Shown piece after piece: positions 13,188 through 22,310 of a stretch of 29,061 bases of DNA (position 1 is its first letter; every line of letters starts with the position of its first letter). Made by a program: the position numbers and the translations under genes. Source of the stretch: a virus; the IMG/VR virus record IMGVR_UViG_3300035698_002062, positions 1-29,061 of that record; one strand, written 5' to 3'. The notes under the pieces were generated by a model. That model searched no databases and had not been told where the DNA came from. It saw only the letters and a list, made by a program, of their open reading frames with translations.

Positions 13188-15445
13188 TGAGCCAAGATAT
13201 TATAATCAAACTGAAAACAGATGATAAGGATTTAGTATCTACCATCAGAGAGATGGAGAAGCTCGGTTTAATCGATAAGGAAAATGCTGACCAATTTGTA
13301 AAGAATCAAAGGAAGTACAGTCAAGGTTATAAAAAACAAGCTACAGACGTAGGGAAGCTCGATAAGATGATTACTAATGTCGGTGCAACAATAGCTGCCA
13401 CATTTGCAATACAAGGTCTTATATCGTTCGGCAAGGAGGTTGTGAATACTATTTCTGAGTTTCAGAAGCTCGAGGCTGTATTAGTAAATACTTTAGGTAG
13501 TAAATCAGAGGCAGCCAAATCGATGGCTATGATAGTTGACTTCGCTAAAAAAACACCATTCGCAGTGCAAGGATTAACTGCATCATACGTAAAATTAGCA
13601 AATCAAGGGTTTAAACCTACTTCAGACGAGTTGAGAAAACTCGGGGATCTTGCTGCATCTACTGGTAAAGGATTTGACCAATTAGCTGAGGCTGTTCTTG
13701 ATGCTCAGACTGGAGAGTTTGAAAGATTAAAAGAATTTGGTATTAGAGCTGTGAAGCAAGGGGATAAAGTGACATTTTCCTTCAAAGGGGTTAAAACGCA
13801 AGTTGATTTTACTCACGAGGCTATGCAAGGTTATTTATTGTCTTTAGGGGATGCTGTTGGTGTCTCTGGAGCAATGGCAGCTATTAGCGAGACTATGGGA
13901 GGTAAAATATCTGGCTTAGGCGATTCTTATGACCAAATGATATTGAGTTTGGATGAAGGGAATGGTATTATAACTAAATCTGTAGGTATTGTAACTAAAT
14001 CATTAGCTGAATTGTTTGAAAGTGTTAGGTTAATTAACTCTGCTGATATGAGTGGGTTTGACCAACTACAATCCTATTTCAATATCGTACAAAACCCCTT
14101 GTTAGCACAAAAGCAGAAAGAAACACTATTGCAGATTGCAGCTATTGATAAAGGGTTGATTAAGATGTCAGCTGCTACTCTGCAAGATGGGAAAACTCAA
14201 ATGAAAGTGATTGCTGCATATGTTGAACTGGGTTTGACGAAAGACCAAGCCATAATGAAGATTCACGAACAAATTAAAGCTCTCGAGGATTATGGTAATC
14301 AAGTTGAAACAATAGAGGAGGGTGCTACAGGGTTAACTGAGGCTGAACTTAATAAGCGAACTAAAGCAAGGGAAAATGAGTTAAAAGCCACTAAAAAGAA
14401 GCTTGAGGATGAAGTTAAAGCCTTTGAGAAGATGTTGATAGATGTAGCTGCATTGTCAGAGGCCTCGGCACAAAAAGATTTAGATTCATTTAATGATTGG
14501 GAGGCCAGACAAGATGAAGCTGCCAAAACATTAAGAGATGCTCGTATTGAGACTAATTTCGAAGGGGATGAGCAAGAGAAAATGAGATTACAAGCAAAAC
14601 ACGATGATAAAATTGAGAAGCTTGATGAAGCCTCTATGGAGTATAACGAAATTGTTAAACTATATGATGAGCAATTAGATAATGATAAAGATGCAGTTGA
14701 TAAACGAAGGGCTGAAAAGGATAAGGCTAACAAAGAAACGGAACTTCAACGTGAAAAGAATCTACAATTAGCAAAGGCAGCGATATATAGAGATGATTTA
14801 CAAGCATTGTCGGGGTTGTTTAATGCTGCCTCTGGATTATTTAAGAAAGGTTCTGAAATGGAAAAGTCATTCGCATTATTTGGGATTGGTTTAGATACAG
14901 CAGCTGCAATATCATCTTTAGTCGCAGCAAGTTCAGCAAATCCTAACAATTCTGTTACCTTTGGAGGGGCTGGAGCTGCTCAGTTTATAGCTGGATTAAC
15001 TGGTATATTATCAAATATAGCTAAGGCTAAGTCCTATTTCTCGCCTACTCCAAATGCTCCAGCGTTTAAGGATGGTGTGATTAGATTACAAGGAGAAGGA
15101 ACTGAGACAAGTGATTCTATTAATGCAAGACTATCTTTGAATGAATCTGTAATTAAGGCAAAACAATCTAAGAAGTATGAAGGCCTCTTGAGAGCTATAA
15201 ATGATGATAAGCTTGATGATTATATTGGAGCTAACTGGGGATTCGTTGCTAACTTACCAATAACTAAATCTGGTGGTGATGAAGCTTGGATTGATAATCT
15301 AACTCAAAACCTCGGGATGAATGGCTTTAGCGGTGATGAGATTGTTGGAGCTTTAAGGAGTAACGATAAGAATGAAAATAAAAGGCTTAATCTATTGATT
15401 AGTGCTATACAGTCTAATAACCATTACAAATCCCATAGGAAATGA
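13187..15445 (+). CDS. Tape measure protein
   Basis: A 752-residue protein. Residues about 60-230 match the tape-measure N-terminal domain (ATFAIQGLISFGKEVVNTISEF, then TPFAVQGLTASYVKLANQGF, GDLAASTGKGFDQLAEA and SETMGGKISGLGDSYDQM). Residues 385-540 are a long highly charged coiled coil rich in Glu, Lys and Asp, and 580-635 is a hydrophobic helical region (AAAISSLVAASSANPNN..., AAQFIAGLTGILS) able to enter the membrane. It sets tail length and moves with DNA into the host; at the usual ~0.15 nm per residue this predicts a tail near 110 nm. Start overlaps the frameshifted chaperone by one base. Confidence 0.9.
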   Translation: MSQDIIIKLKTDDKDLVSTIREMEKLGLIDKENADQFVKNQRKYSQGYKKQATDVGKLDKMITNVGATIAATFAIQGLISFGKEVVNTISEFQKLEAVLVNTLGSKSEAAKSMAMIVDFAKKTPFAVQGLTASYVKLANQGFKPTSDELRKLGDLAASTGKGFDQLAEAVLDAQTGEFERLKEFGIRAVKQGDKVTFSFKGVKTQVDFTHEAMQGYLLSLGDAVGVSGAMAAISETMGGKISGLGDSYDQMILSLDEGNGIITKSVGIVTKSLAELFESVRLINSADMSGFDQLQSYFNIVQNPLLAQKQKETLLQIAAIDKGLIKMSAATLQDGKTQMKVIAAYVELGLTKDQAIMKIHEQIKALEDYGNQVETIEEGATGLTEAELNKRTKARENELKATKKKLEDEVKAFEKMLIDVAALSEASAQKDLDSFNDWEARQDEAAKTLRDARIETNFEGDEQEKMRLQAKHDDKIEKLDEASMEYNEIVKLYDEQLDNDKDAVDKRRAEKDKANKETELQREKNLQLAKAAIYRDDLQALSGLFNAASGLFKKGSEMEKSFALFGIGLDTAAAISSLVAASSANPNNSVTFGGAGAAQFIAGLTGILSNIAKAKSYFSPTPNAPAFKDGVIRLQGEGTETSDSINARLSLNESVIKAKQSKKYEGLLRAINDDKLDDYIGANWGFVANLPITKSGGDEAWIDNLTQNLGMNGFSGDEIVGALRSNDKNENKRLNLLISAIQSNNHYKSHRK

Positions 15446-17496
15446 ATTTACGTGTAAAGATTGATGAGTTTTATCCAAAGATGCAGCCTAAGAAATTAGG
15501 TGATTTAAGGATGGAGATTGAATTAGATATTGTTGATAGATTGTTCCTTGTAGATATTAATGATGTTCGTATTGACTTTTGGGGTGATGCTTATATATAC
15601 CTTAAAAACTCAAGGGATACAAGGGCTTATGATGGTGTTCATAGAATTTCTATTGAAGCGGAAGTAAGTGAGGGAACATTTGGGGAGGTATTTGCTGGAG
15701 AGATATATTTGGCAGAATGTGAGTTTGATTTAACCAATCAAACAATGGTGACTACTATTTCTGATGGTAGTTACAATTCTAAGATTAAAACGAACAGGAA
15801 CATAAAAGCGAATCTTATATCCAACCTCTCAAAGAACGGAAACCCAGTTCCCCAGATAGGGTTTACTACTGTAACTCTTTTTCAAGTTGGTTTTAATCAA
15901 ATATCTCACCCTACTGCAAGAGTGTTACCCATAGTTGATGTATTCAATTATCTGACTAAATTTATGACAGACAATGAGCTTTCCTTTGAGAGTAAGTTTA
16001 TGGAAAATCTAATAGCAGAAGATGATTTGAATTATGGGCTTATTACTGGAAGGGCATTACGTGAAGGTTTTATTGATGTTGATAGGTACACAATCAGTTT
16101 TCAAGAGTTATTATTAGATTTTGCAAGGGCTTTTAATCTACTCGTAGGAGTTGATAATACAACTGGTACTCCGATTATAAAGATGGATAAAGCTGAGAAT
16201 TTTAGGAATAGTTCTATTGCTACAGTTATTGAAAATCCTAAGAATGTTAAGATGGGTTATGTTGAAGAGTTACTTTTCAATAGAGTTAAGATTGGTGATG
16301 CTGATGCTTTCATAGATGGTTCTGTGGGCTCATTCCCTTACTTCGCTCCATTTGATTTTGGAGAGGATTTTTACTACATAGAAGGTACTGGTAATATCGA
16401 TTCTGAGCTTGATTTAACGCCTCGAACATTACATTATGATAATAACATCATTCAAGATTTGTTAGAGAACAACAATGATGAATTTGATAATGATTGGTTC
16501 TTGATTGCTTATGTAGATTCTACATTAAGTACTATAACTGCAAACGCTGGTTATTTAGGTAATGGTTCTAATTATTACAATATGGATTTTACTAATGTTT
16601 TAATCATAAACAGATACAGTTTTTCTGGTGGTGTGATTAAGAATATAGGTGACGGTTCGGAGGATATGGAAGTTTGGAGAGGTAGTGATAAGCACAATAT
16701 TATACCAAATAGCTCCTTTCCAATACCTCAATGGACTAAGGCTTTTTACGGTTATGTAGAATATGATACAGCTGGTAATTTTGCTAATAGTGAATATACA
16801 GCTACCGATGGTGGTGTTAGGAATATATTTGTTCAGTCATTTCTTCAAATGACAGCATTAGGACAACCAAGTGGTTCACAGTCTCAAGATGGAGAATCTG
16901 ATGTTGATTTATCTCAGTTTACAGAGGTTTGGGTATTCAATTATAGACCATACGTAAATGGAGCAGCTTGGTATGGTGCTTCAAGTAGTCAAGTTACTCC
17001 AGTTGACCACGTGGTTGTTAAAGATTTAAACTATGTTGCAGAATTTCAAAATAACTATTCTATTTACTTAAACCCAGGTGATGTACTGGATATAAGAACG
17101 CACATACAATGCGTTTGGATAACTAATAATACATTTTCTCATCTATTTGGGAATGGTCAAAAACAAATTAGGTATCACGGTCAAGTAAGCACTTCTAAGA
17201 ATAGCTCTGCAAGGTGGAGCAAGTATTCTAATTCAATATGGAGAGTAGATGCTGAGGCTGTATTAAATGGAATTAGAGGTAGTGTTGAAAATAACTACTT
17301 TGTAGATAAATTAACGTGTGAAGCTCCAATTAGTCAGAAAGACATAATCAAGTTGATAAATAATCCTCAAGAATCACTAATTTTACGTAACAATAAAGTT
17401 GGATTAAATGCCAAAACTTGGGCGTATGACGTGTCTCTTAATCTTAATAAGGGAGAAGGTAAATTTGAATTAATTACTAATATAGACAATCTATGA
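15442..17496 (+). CDS. Distal tail/baseplate structural protein
   Basis: A 684-residue protein whose ATG overlaps the tape-measure stop (ATGA). The first 120 residues are beta-rich with MEIELDIVDRLFLVDINDVRI and EVFAGEIYLAECEFD, followed by an alpha/beta middle (DVFNYLTKFMTDN, SFQELLLDFARAFNLLVGVD) like baseplate hub proteins that handle a small domain for the tail tip. The last 350 residues are beta-rich and aromatic. Position right after the tape measure is where the distal tail and hub proteins lie. Function by position and general character only. Confidence 0.65.
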   Translation: MNLRVKIDEFYPKMQPKKLGDLRMEIELDIVDRLFLVDINDVRIDFWGDAYIYLKNSRDTRAYDGVHRISIEAEVSEGTFGEVFAGEIYLAECEFDLTNQTMVTTISDGSYNSKIKTNRNIKANLISNLSKNGNPVPQIGFTTVTLFQVGFNQISHPTARVLPIVDVFNYLTKFMTDNELSFESKFMENLIAEDDLNYGLITGRALREGFIDVDRYTISFQELLLDFARAFNLLVGVDNTTGTPIIKMDKAENFRNSSIATVIENPKNVKMGYVEELLFNRVKIGDADAFIDGSVGSFPYFAPFDFGEDFYYIEGTGNIDSELDLTPRTLHYDNNIIQDLLENNNDEFDNDWFLIAYVDSTLSTITANAGYLGNGSNYYNMDFTNVLIINRYSFSGGVIKNIGDGSEDMEVWRGSDKHNIIPNSSFPIPQWTKAFYGYVEYDTAGNFANSEYTATDGGVRNIFVQSFLQMTALGQPSGSQSQDGESDVDLSQFTEVWVFNYRPYVNGAAWYGASSSQVTPVDHVVVKDLNYVAEFQNNYSIYLNPGDVLDIRTHIQCVWITNNTFSHLFGNGQKQIRYHGQVSTSKNSSARWSKYSNSIWRVDAEAVLNGIRGSVENNYFVDKLTCEAPISQKDIIKLINNPQESLILRNNKVGLNAKTWAYDVSLNLNKGEGKFELITNIDNL

Positions 17497-19193
17497 ATAT
17501 TCCAGAATTACAACCGATTAGGTTTACTGATGAGCCAACAGACTGCTTATGTGATAGCAAAGATTCTCAGCTTGTTCAAGATGGAGATGTTACGCAGTTC
17601 CAATTTGAGTTAGATGTATGTGATTATCAAAAGGATCTAATTACCAATGGAGATTTTGACGACCAGTTAGGAGGAGGTTGGAGTAATAATAGTTTTGGGT
17701 TTGTTCAAGGTTCGATTGTAAGTGATGGAAGCTCTACGGATACTATTGAGACTGATACTAACATCTTAGGTGCTGGTAAAGCTTACCAATTAGAGATAGA
17801 TATTGTTACTTGTAATGGAGAGCCATTATTGGTTTATATGGGTGATAATGTGATAAAAGAGATAATAATACCAGGAAATTATCAGATAGGTGGTGTCTGC
17901 GAAACTAATAGTGGAGCGAATAGTACTCTGAGGCTTGTTAGTAGAAAATCCAATACAGTAAACATAGAGCGTATTGCTTGTTATATGGTAGAGAATAACT
18001 TTGCTTTATGTACATACAAATTAGGAACAAACTCGAAATTCATTAGGACTTTAGCGAATGATATTGCAGATAGTGCATATACGTTCTTTAGAATAGATAA
18101 GAATACGGTTACTGTTACATTTGATTGGGCTATCATTCGTGATGCTGGTGATGGGTATGCTCAAGATTATGGATGCTACTATTTTGGTATTACTGGGATG
18201 TGTGATAATCCTTGTGGACAGCTAGGTTTTTTAGATGGAGATTTTGATATTCCAATGCCAGAGCTTGGTAATTACACTTATCCATATAGAGAAGTTGCTT
18301 CAATTAACAGTCCTACATTAGAAGTAGAGGATGGGCAAATGACTTATACAAGTTTAGTTCCATATAGTTGGTTAACACTTGAGGACGTTCAAGCAATTCC
18401 TTGTGCTGGAAGGAATGCAACCTATGATGTTACAATAGATATTAGCTCAATTATTAAATGTGCTGTTTACATTAGGATAGGTGGAACTATCTCAGCTGCT
18501 TACACTACTGCTGGAGTACATCAGTTTCAATTGATTTCTGCTGCTGCTACCTCTTTTAGAATAGAGTTTATAGATGCGAGTGGCTTTAATGGTCGTTGTA
18601 TATTAAATAGTGTTGAAGCTCATATGAGTACAAGTTCACCAGGATCTTGGGAGTTTCCAAGCCAAAGTAACGTATTTAGCTTTAAAGAGATTCATCCTTG
18701 CTCTATGCTTATCGCAGCGACTAACAATGAGGATGCTTATGGTCTTAAATTTGGTTCAGCTTTCTATACTCCAAGAGTTAGGGTTAAAGGACGTTTAAGG
18801 GCATCTAAGCCAGAGTCAAGTTCTGAGAAGCATATCAACGAATTAGGACAAGAGATTACCAGTTATTTTGAATCAAGAAATAAAGAGGAATTGCAATTGG
18901 AGAATATACCGTTGTATTTAGTTAAATGGTTCTCTTTATTTGAAGGGTTCAATAAGGTTTGGGTAGATACAGTTGAAAAGTCTGTTTCAGACCAGCCAGA
19001 TTTATCATATAACAGATTTTGTGATAACGCTAAGGTAGGTATTGAAATGGGTGATTTTAGACAAGATATTGAAAGCATTAATCGTGATGGGCAATTAGCT
19101 GTTACAGATTACAATAATATATTAGTTCGTCTTAATGACGAGCAAGAGCCATTGATTTGGTTAGATGGAGAAGAAAGAGCTATTAACGGATAA
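17493..19193 (+). CDS. Tail protein with carbohydrate-binding-like beta-sandwich domains
   Basis: A 566-residue protein coupled to its neighbour by a 4-base overlap. Residues about 45-170 have the layout of a CBM4/9-like or galactose-binding beta-sandwich (LITNGDFDDQLGGGWSNN start, then a KAYQLEIDIVTCNGEPL strand pair). A second similar domain is at about 270-385 (EDGQMTYTSLV, CAGRNATYDVTIDISSI, FRIEFIDASGFNGRC). The N-terminus is Cys-rich (TDCLCD). The final ~170 residues are an alpha/beta unit. Probably a baseplate or adhesion protein that contacts host surface sugars; the domain assignment is by eye. Confidence 0.6.
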   Translation: MNIPELQPIRFTDEPTDCLCDSKDSQLVQDGDVTQFQFELDVCDYQKDLITNGDFDDQLGGGWSNNSFGFVQGSIVSDGSSTDTIETDTNILGAGKAYQLEIDIVTCNGEPLLVYMGDNVIKEIIIPGNYQIGGVCETNSGANSTLRLVSRKSNTVNIERIACYMVENNFALCTYKLGTNSKFIRTLANDIADSAYTFFRIDKNTVTVTFDWAIIRDAGDGYAQDYGCYYFGITGMCDNPCGQLGFLDGDFDIPMPELGNYTYPYREVASINSPTLEVEDGQMTYTSLVPYSWLTLEDVQAIPCAGRNATYDVTIDISSIIKCAVYIRIGGTISAAYTTAGVHQFQLISAAATSFRIEFIDASGFNGRCILNSVEAHMSTSSPGSWEFPSQSNVFSFKEIHPCSMLIAATNNEDAYGLKFGSAFYTPRVRVKGRLRASKPESSSEKHINELGQEITSYFESRNKEELQLENIPLYLVKWFSLFEGFNKVWVDTVEKSVSDQPDLSYNRFCDNAKVGIEMGDFRQDIESINRDGQLAVTDYNNILVRLNDEQEPLIWLDGEERAING

Positions 19194-19203
19194 AACATAT
19201 AAT

Positions 19204-19755
19204 ATGAAAACTACACTACAATTAACAGAAACTACAAGTGCAACTACTAAAGATGTTGTTGCAATGGTGGATGTTTCAGCAAATCAAGATAAATATATGA
19301 AAAAGGCTGCGTTCGATAATGCTAAGCCTTATGGAGAACTTTATACTGCTGGAGGAACAATGACAGTAGCTGTTGTTGACACTTGGTATTTACCAACTAA
19401 TGGAGGTGGCGTCTCAACTTTAGCAGGTATGTTGAATGAGTTTTCTCACGATTCTGCTACTGGTAAATTAACTTATACTGGAGAAGAAAATATCACAGTT
19501 GATATAGGGGTTATTGCAAGTGTAGAATCAGATGCTAACACAGCTTTGTTGAAAGGAGCTATATTTGTTAATGATGTTCTTTTAACAAGAAGTGTTCAAG
19601 AGGGAACTATGGAGGCAACAAATCATAATGTTATTCCTTTGGCTGGGATGGTTACTTTAGGGAAGGATGATTATATCCAAACTAAGTGGCAGAATAATAC
19701 ATTGACTGATAATGTTAATTTCTTGCAATTACACTATAAAATAGTTCAGATATAA
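19204..19755 (+). CDS. Short tail fibre/receptor-binding-like protein
   Basis: A 183-residue beta-rich protein; ATG at 19204 chosen because the only earlier in-frame start (TTG at 19165) lies inside the upstream gene. Residues 1-45 look like a virion attachment segment (TTKDVVAMVDVSANQDKYMKK). Residues 48-183 form alternating strands like the small jelly-roll head domain of phage fibres (GELYTAGG, DTWYLPTNGGG, GKLTYTGEENITVDIGV, then GMVTLGKDDYIQTKW and LQLHYKIVQ). It is probably trimeric and receptor-facing. Its stop overlaps the first glycosyltransferase gene (TAATG). Confidence 0.6.
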   Translation: MKTTLQLTETTSATTKDVVAMVDVSANQDKYMKKAAFDNAKPYGELYTAGGTMTVAVVDTWYLPTNGGGVSTLAGMLNEFSHDSATGKLTYTGEENITVDIGVIASVESDANTALLKGAIFVNDVLLTRSVQEGTMEATNHNVIPLAGMVTLGKDDYIQTKWQNNTLTDNVNFLQLHYKIVQI

Positions 19756-20423
19756 TGAAAATATTAGTTAAGTATCCCACAAGAGGAAGGCCAACTGAAT
19801 TTCTAAAGGTTCTCGCCAGAACAATAAAGCACCAAAAGACAAATGATGTACATTACTTGGTTAGCTACGATAATAATGATTTAACTATGCCTCAAAAGAT
19901 TGTTGACTTTGTTGAAAGCAGATTTGATAATGTTACAATGGTTGATGGTAATAGTACTGGTAAAATACACGCTTGTAATCGAGATGTAGCCTCATATACT
20001 GACCATTGGGATATAATTGTCCTCTTATCTGACGATATGATAATTGAAAGATTAGGCTGGGATGAGATTCTTATGGATGAAATGTCTCGATATTATCCGA
20101 ATATGGATGGTGTCCTTTTTCATAATGACGGTTTTTGTGAGCAAAGATTAAATACAATGTGCATAATGGGGCGTAAGTATTACGATATGTTTGGTTATAT
20201 CTACCATCCCTCTTATATTTCTCTATTCTCAGATGATGAATTTATGGCTGTGGCCAATAGGCTGGGTAAACAGACTTATTTCAAGCAAGTATTATTTAGA
20301 CATTTACATCCAATAAATACTGGAGAACAATGGAGGTTTGATTCTACGTACAATATTAACGACAAGTTTTATGAAAAAGATAAAGCCAATTATGAAATTA
20401 GAAGAGCAAAAAGTTTTACTTAG
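19755..20423 (+). CDS. Glycosyltransferase-like protein 1 (GT-A fold)
   Basis: A 222-residue protein opening with MKILVKYPTRGRPTEFLKVL, the nucleotide-sugar end of a GT2/GT-A fold (RGRP in place of NRP-type loops), followed by LVSYDNNDLT and the acidic LLSDDM (91-95) in the DxD position. SLFSDDEFMAVA near 155 and HLHP near 185 resemble the acceptor half. It would transfer a sugar from a nucleotide donor. First of five overlapping genes; the start overlaps the fibre stop. Family by eye, acceptor unknown. Confidence 0.68.
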   Translation: MKILVKYPTRGRPTEFLKVLARTIKHQKTNDVHYLVSYDNNDLTMPQKIVDFVESRFDNVTMVDGNSTGKIHACNRDVASYTDHWDIIVLLSDDMIIERLGWDEILMDEMSRYYPNMDGVLFHNDGFCEQRLNTMCIMGRKYYDMFGYIYHPSYISLFSDDEFMAVANRLGKQTYFKQVLFRHLHPINTGEQWRFDSTYNINDKFYEKDKANYEIRRAKSFT

Positions 20424-20982
20424 TATTCTCATCCCGACTTTAGTTACAAGGAGGGGTTATTTTCAGAATATAACAAGGGTATTAGATAAGCAAATAAAGA
20501 GATTAGGTGTTCAAGATAAAGTTGAAATATTGGCCTACGAGGATAATCGTGAGAAAACAACTGGGTACAAAAGAAATATATTGCTCAAGAAAGCAAAAGG
20601 GGTGTTTTCAGTATTCGTTGATGATGACGATATGGTAGCTGCATTTTACATAGAGGAGATTCTTAAAGCGATAGAGAATAATCCTAAACTGGACGCTATT
20701 GGTATTCAAGGCTGGTATTCGGAAGATGGTAAGACTAAAGAGCCATTCGAAACGTCTTTAGCTCACAATTGGGAGAAAGTTGAAGGCTGGTATCTCAGAA
20801 CGATTAATCATATTTCACCAATCAGAACATCGAAAGCTCGAGAGGTCTTATTTCCAGATAAAGTTAGGTTTGAAGATTATGAATGGACTATGGCCTTAAA
20901 AGAAACTGGTTTACTAAAAACTGAATATGTTATCAAAAAGAAAATGTATTTTTATGACTTTGTAAGCCAAAAACGATATTAA
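20371..20982 (+). CDS. Glycosyltransferase family 2-like protein 2
   Basis: A 203-residue protein (ATG at 20371, or 20392). VLLSILIPTLVTRRGYFQNI (15-34) is a GT2 N-terminal strand-loop-helix, and GVFSVFVDDDDMVAAFYIEE (77-96) holds the DxD metal/donor motif DDDD at 84-87; KRNILLKKAKG before it is typical. RFEDYEWTMALKETG near 168 fits the catalytic ED region. It is compact compared with bacterial GT2 enzymes but has all N-terminal elements. Overlaps the preceding gene by more than 30 bases in a different frame. Confidence 0.8.
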   Translation: MKKIKPIMKLEEQKVLLSILIPTLVTRRGYFQNITRVLDKQIKRLGVQDKVEILAYEDNREKTTGYKRNILLKKAKGVFSVFVDDDDMVAAFYIEEILKAIENNPKLDAIGIQGWYSEDGKTKEPFETSLAHNWEKVEGWYLRTINHISPIRTSKAREVLFPDKVRFEDYEWTMALKETGLLKTEYVIKKKMYFYDFVSQKRY

Positions 20983-21648
20983 ATGAAACGATGTATAGTA
21001 AGCTACGCCAAGAACGGTAGAGAGCAGTACGAAAAGGCACTTTTAAGAGGCGAACAGTCTGCAAAGGCTTATAGCGATGTAGATATGTTTTACTACGCTG
21101 ATATGCTCCCAGACGGATGCCCGACACATCAAGAAGTGCCTTATGCTTTTAAGCCCTATATCATCAAGGAAATGTTTAATAGAGGATATGACCAAGTTAT
21201 ATGGGTTGATTCTACAATAGTAGTAACTCAGCTTTTAGGTAAGCTCTGGACTTATATGGATAGACACGGAGTTATGGCCTTCCACAATTTAGGACATCCC
21301 CTTCATAATTACATAAGTGATGTAGCCACCTCGAAACTGAATGTTAATGATTTACAGCTGGGTACTATTGAACAGATTATGGCGTGTGTTGTTGGTTTTG
21401 ATTATTCAACTATCATTGGGAGAACCGTATTTGATGATTGGTATAATTTAGCGGAGGATGGGGAAGCTTTTAAGGACTATGGAAGCACAAGGGAGGGTTT
21501 TAAAGCACACCGACACGATCAAGCTTGTTTGTCAGTCTTACTTTGGCAATACCACGTTAAACTGCTTCCTTACGGTAATTTGGTTTATCAGCCTGATGAT
21601 ACTAATGGGAAATATTCTGATATATATTTTGTCAATAAGGGGATATAG
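20983..21648 (+). CDS. Glycosyltransferase-like protein 3
   Basis: A 221-residue protein starting right after the previous stop. CIVSYAKNGREQY opens as a donor-binding strand, VPYAFKPYIIKEMFNRGYDQ (52-71) and VIWVDSTIVV (72-81) give a DxS/DxD-like site as in GT8-related enzymes, and HRHDQACLSVLLWQYHVKLL (about 180-199) resembles the acceptor-side His/Asp region. Assignment is by pattern only; a non-enzymatic GT-like fold is possible. Confidence 0.6.
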   Translation: MKRCIVSYAKNGREQYEKALLRGEQSAKAYSDVDMFYYADMLPDGCPTHQEVPYAFKPYIIKEMFNRGYDQVIWVDSTIVVTQLLGKLWTYMDRHGVMAFHNLGHPLHNYISDVATSKLNVNDLQLGTIEQIMACVVGFDYSTIIGRTVFDDWYNLAEDGEAFKDYGSTREGFKAHRHDQACLSVLLWQYHVKLLPYGNLVYQPDDTNGKYSDIYFVNKGI

Positions 21649-22310
21649 TGCTTAAAAGAATTTATTATAATTATTTACTATCAAAAAAACATAAGAAATC
21701 GATGTATAGTCAGAACACAGAGGATACAATTGCAGTCAATTATTTTAAAGGCTTTAATGGTCGTTTATTAGATTTAGGAGCGAATGATGGAAGAACATTC
21801 TCAAACTCTCTTAGGTTAATCCAAAAAGGATGGGGAGCTGAGCTGGTTGAAGCTTCACCAGAAACATTTAAGAGGCTGGAGAAAGAACATTTAGGAAATA
21901 GTGCTGTAGTATGTCATAATGTAGCAATATCAAATGTGAATGGTAATGTTAAGTTTTACGAATCTGGAACATTATTAGGAGGAGATGATAAATCTCTGGT
22001 GTCAACTTTAGATAAGCGTGAGATCGATAGATGGGATGGTAAGGTTCAATATACTGAAATGGTGGTGGAGAGTGTAACCTTTAATAATTTGTTAACGAGG
22101 ATTAAAAATACTAAATTTGACCTAATTACAATTGACATAGAGGGGATGGATTGGATTGTTCTAAAGCAAATCGATTTAAAGGAAGTGGGATGTAAAATGA
22201 TGATTGTAGAGACTAATGGGGTTGATACGATAAAGTACATTAATTACTGCCAAAAGTTCGGGATGCAGTTACATTCAAGTAACGCTGAAAATATAATAAT
22301 GACATTATGA
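21648..22310 (+). CDS. FkbM-family SAM-dependent methyltransferase
   Basis: A 220-residue protein starting at GTG that overlaps the previous stop (TAGTG). YSQNTEDTIAVNYF (20-33), RLLDLGANDGRTFSNS (39-54, SAM-binding motif I), GAELVEASPETFKRL (63-77, acidic loop), SVTFNNLL (about 142-149) and DLITIDIEGMDWIVLKQI (about 158-175) are all FkbM family marks. Such enzymes O-methylate sugars or similar hydroxyls, which fits a glycan made by the neighbouring transferases. Length is normal. Its end overlaps the next gene (ATGA). Confidence 0.88.
   Translation: MLKRIYYNYLLSKKHKKSMYSQNTEDTIAVNYFKGFNGRLLDLGANDGRTFSNSLRLIQKGWGAELVEASPETFKRLEKEHLGNSAVVCHNVAISNVNGNVKFYESGTLLGGDDKSLVSTLDKREIDRWDGKVQYTEMVVESVTFNNLLTRIKNTKFDLITIDIEGMDWIVLKQIDLKEVGCKMMIVETNGVDTIKYINYCQKFGMQLHSSNAENIIMTL

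Noticed and set aside
14299-14949. Long minus-strand open frames opposite the tape-measure gene
   Set aside because: They mirror the codon pattern of the coiled-coil region, have no leader and a Ser/Ala-rich composition typical of shadow frames.
13613-14960. CRISPR arrays or DGR template/variable repeats in tail genes
   Set aside because: No regularly spaced repeats, reverse transcriptase or near-identical repeat pair is visible in the window.
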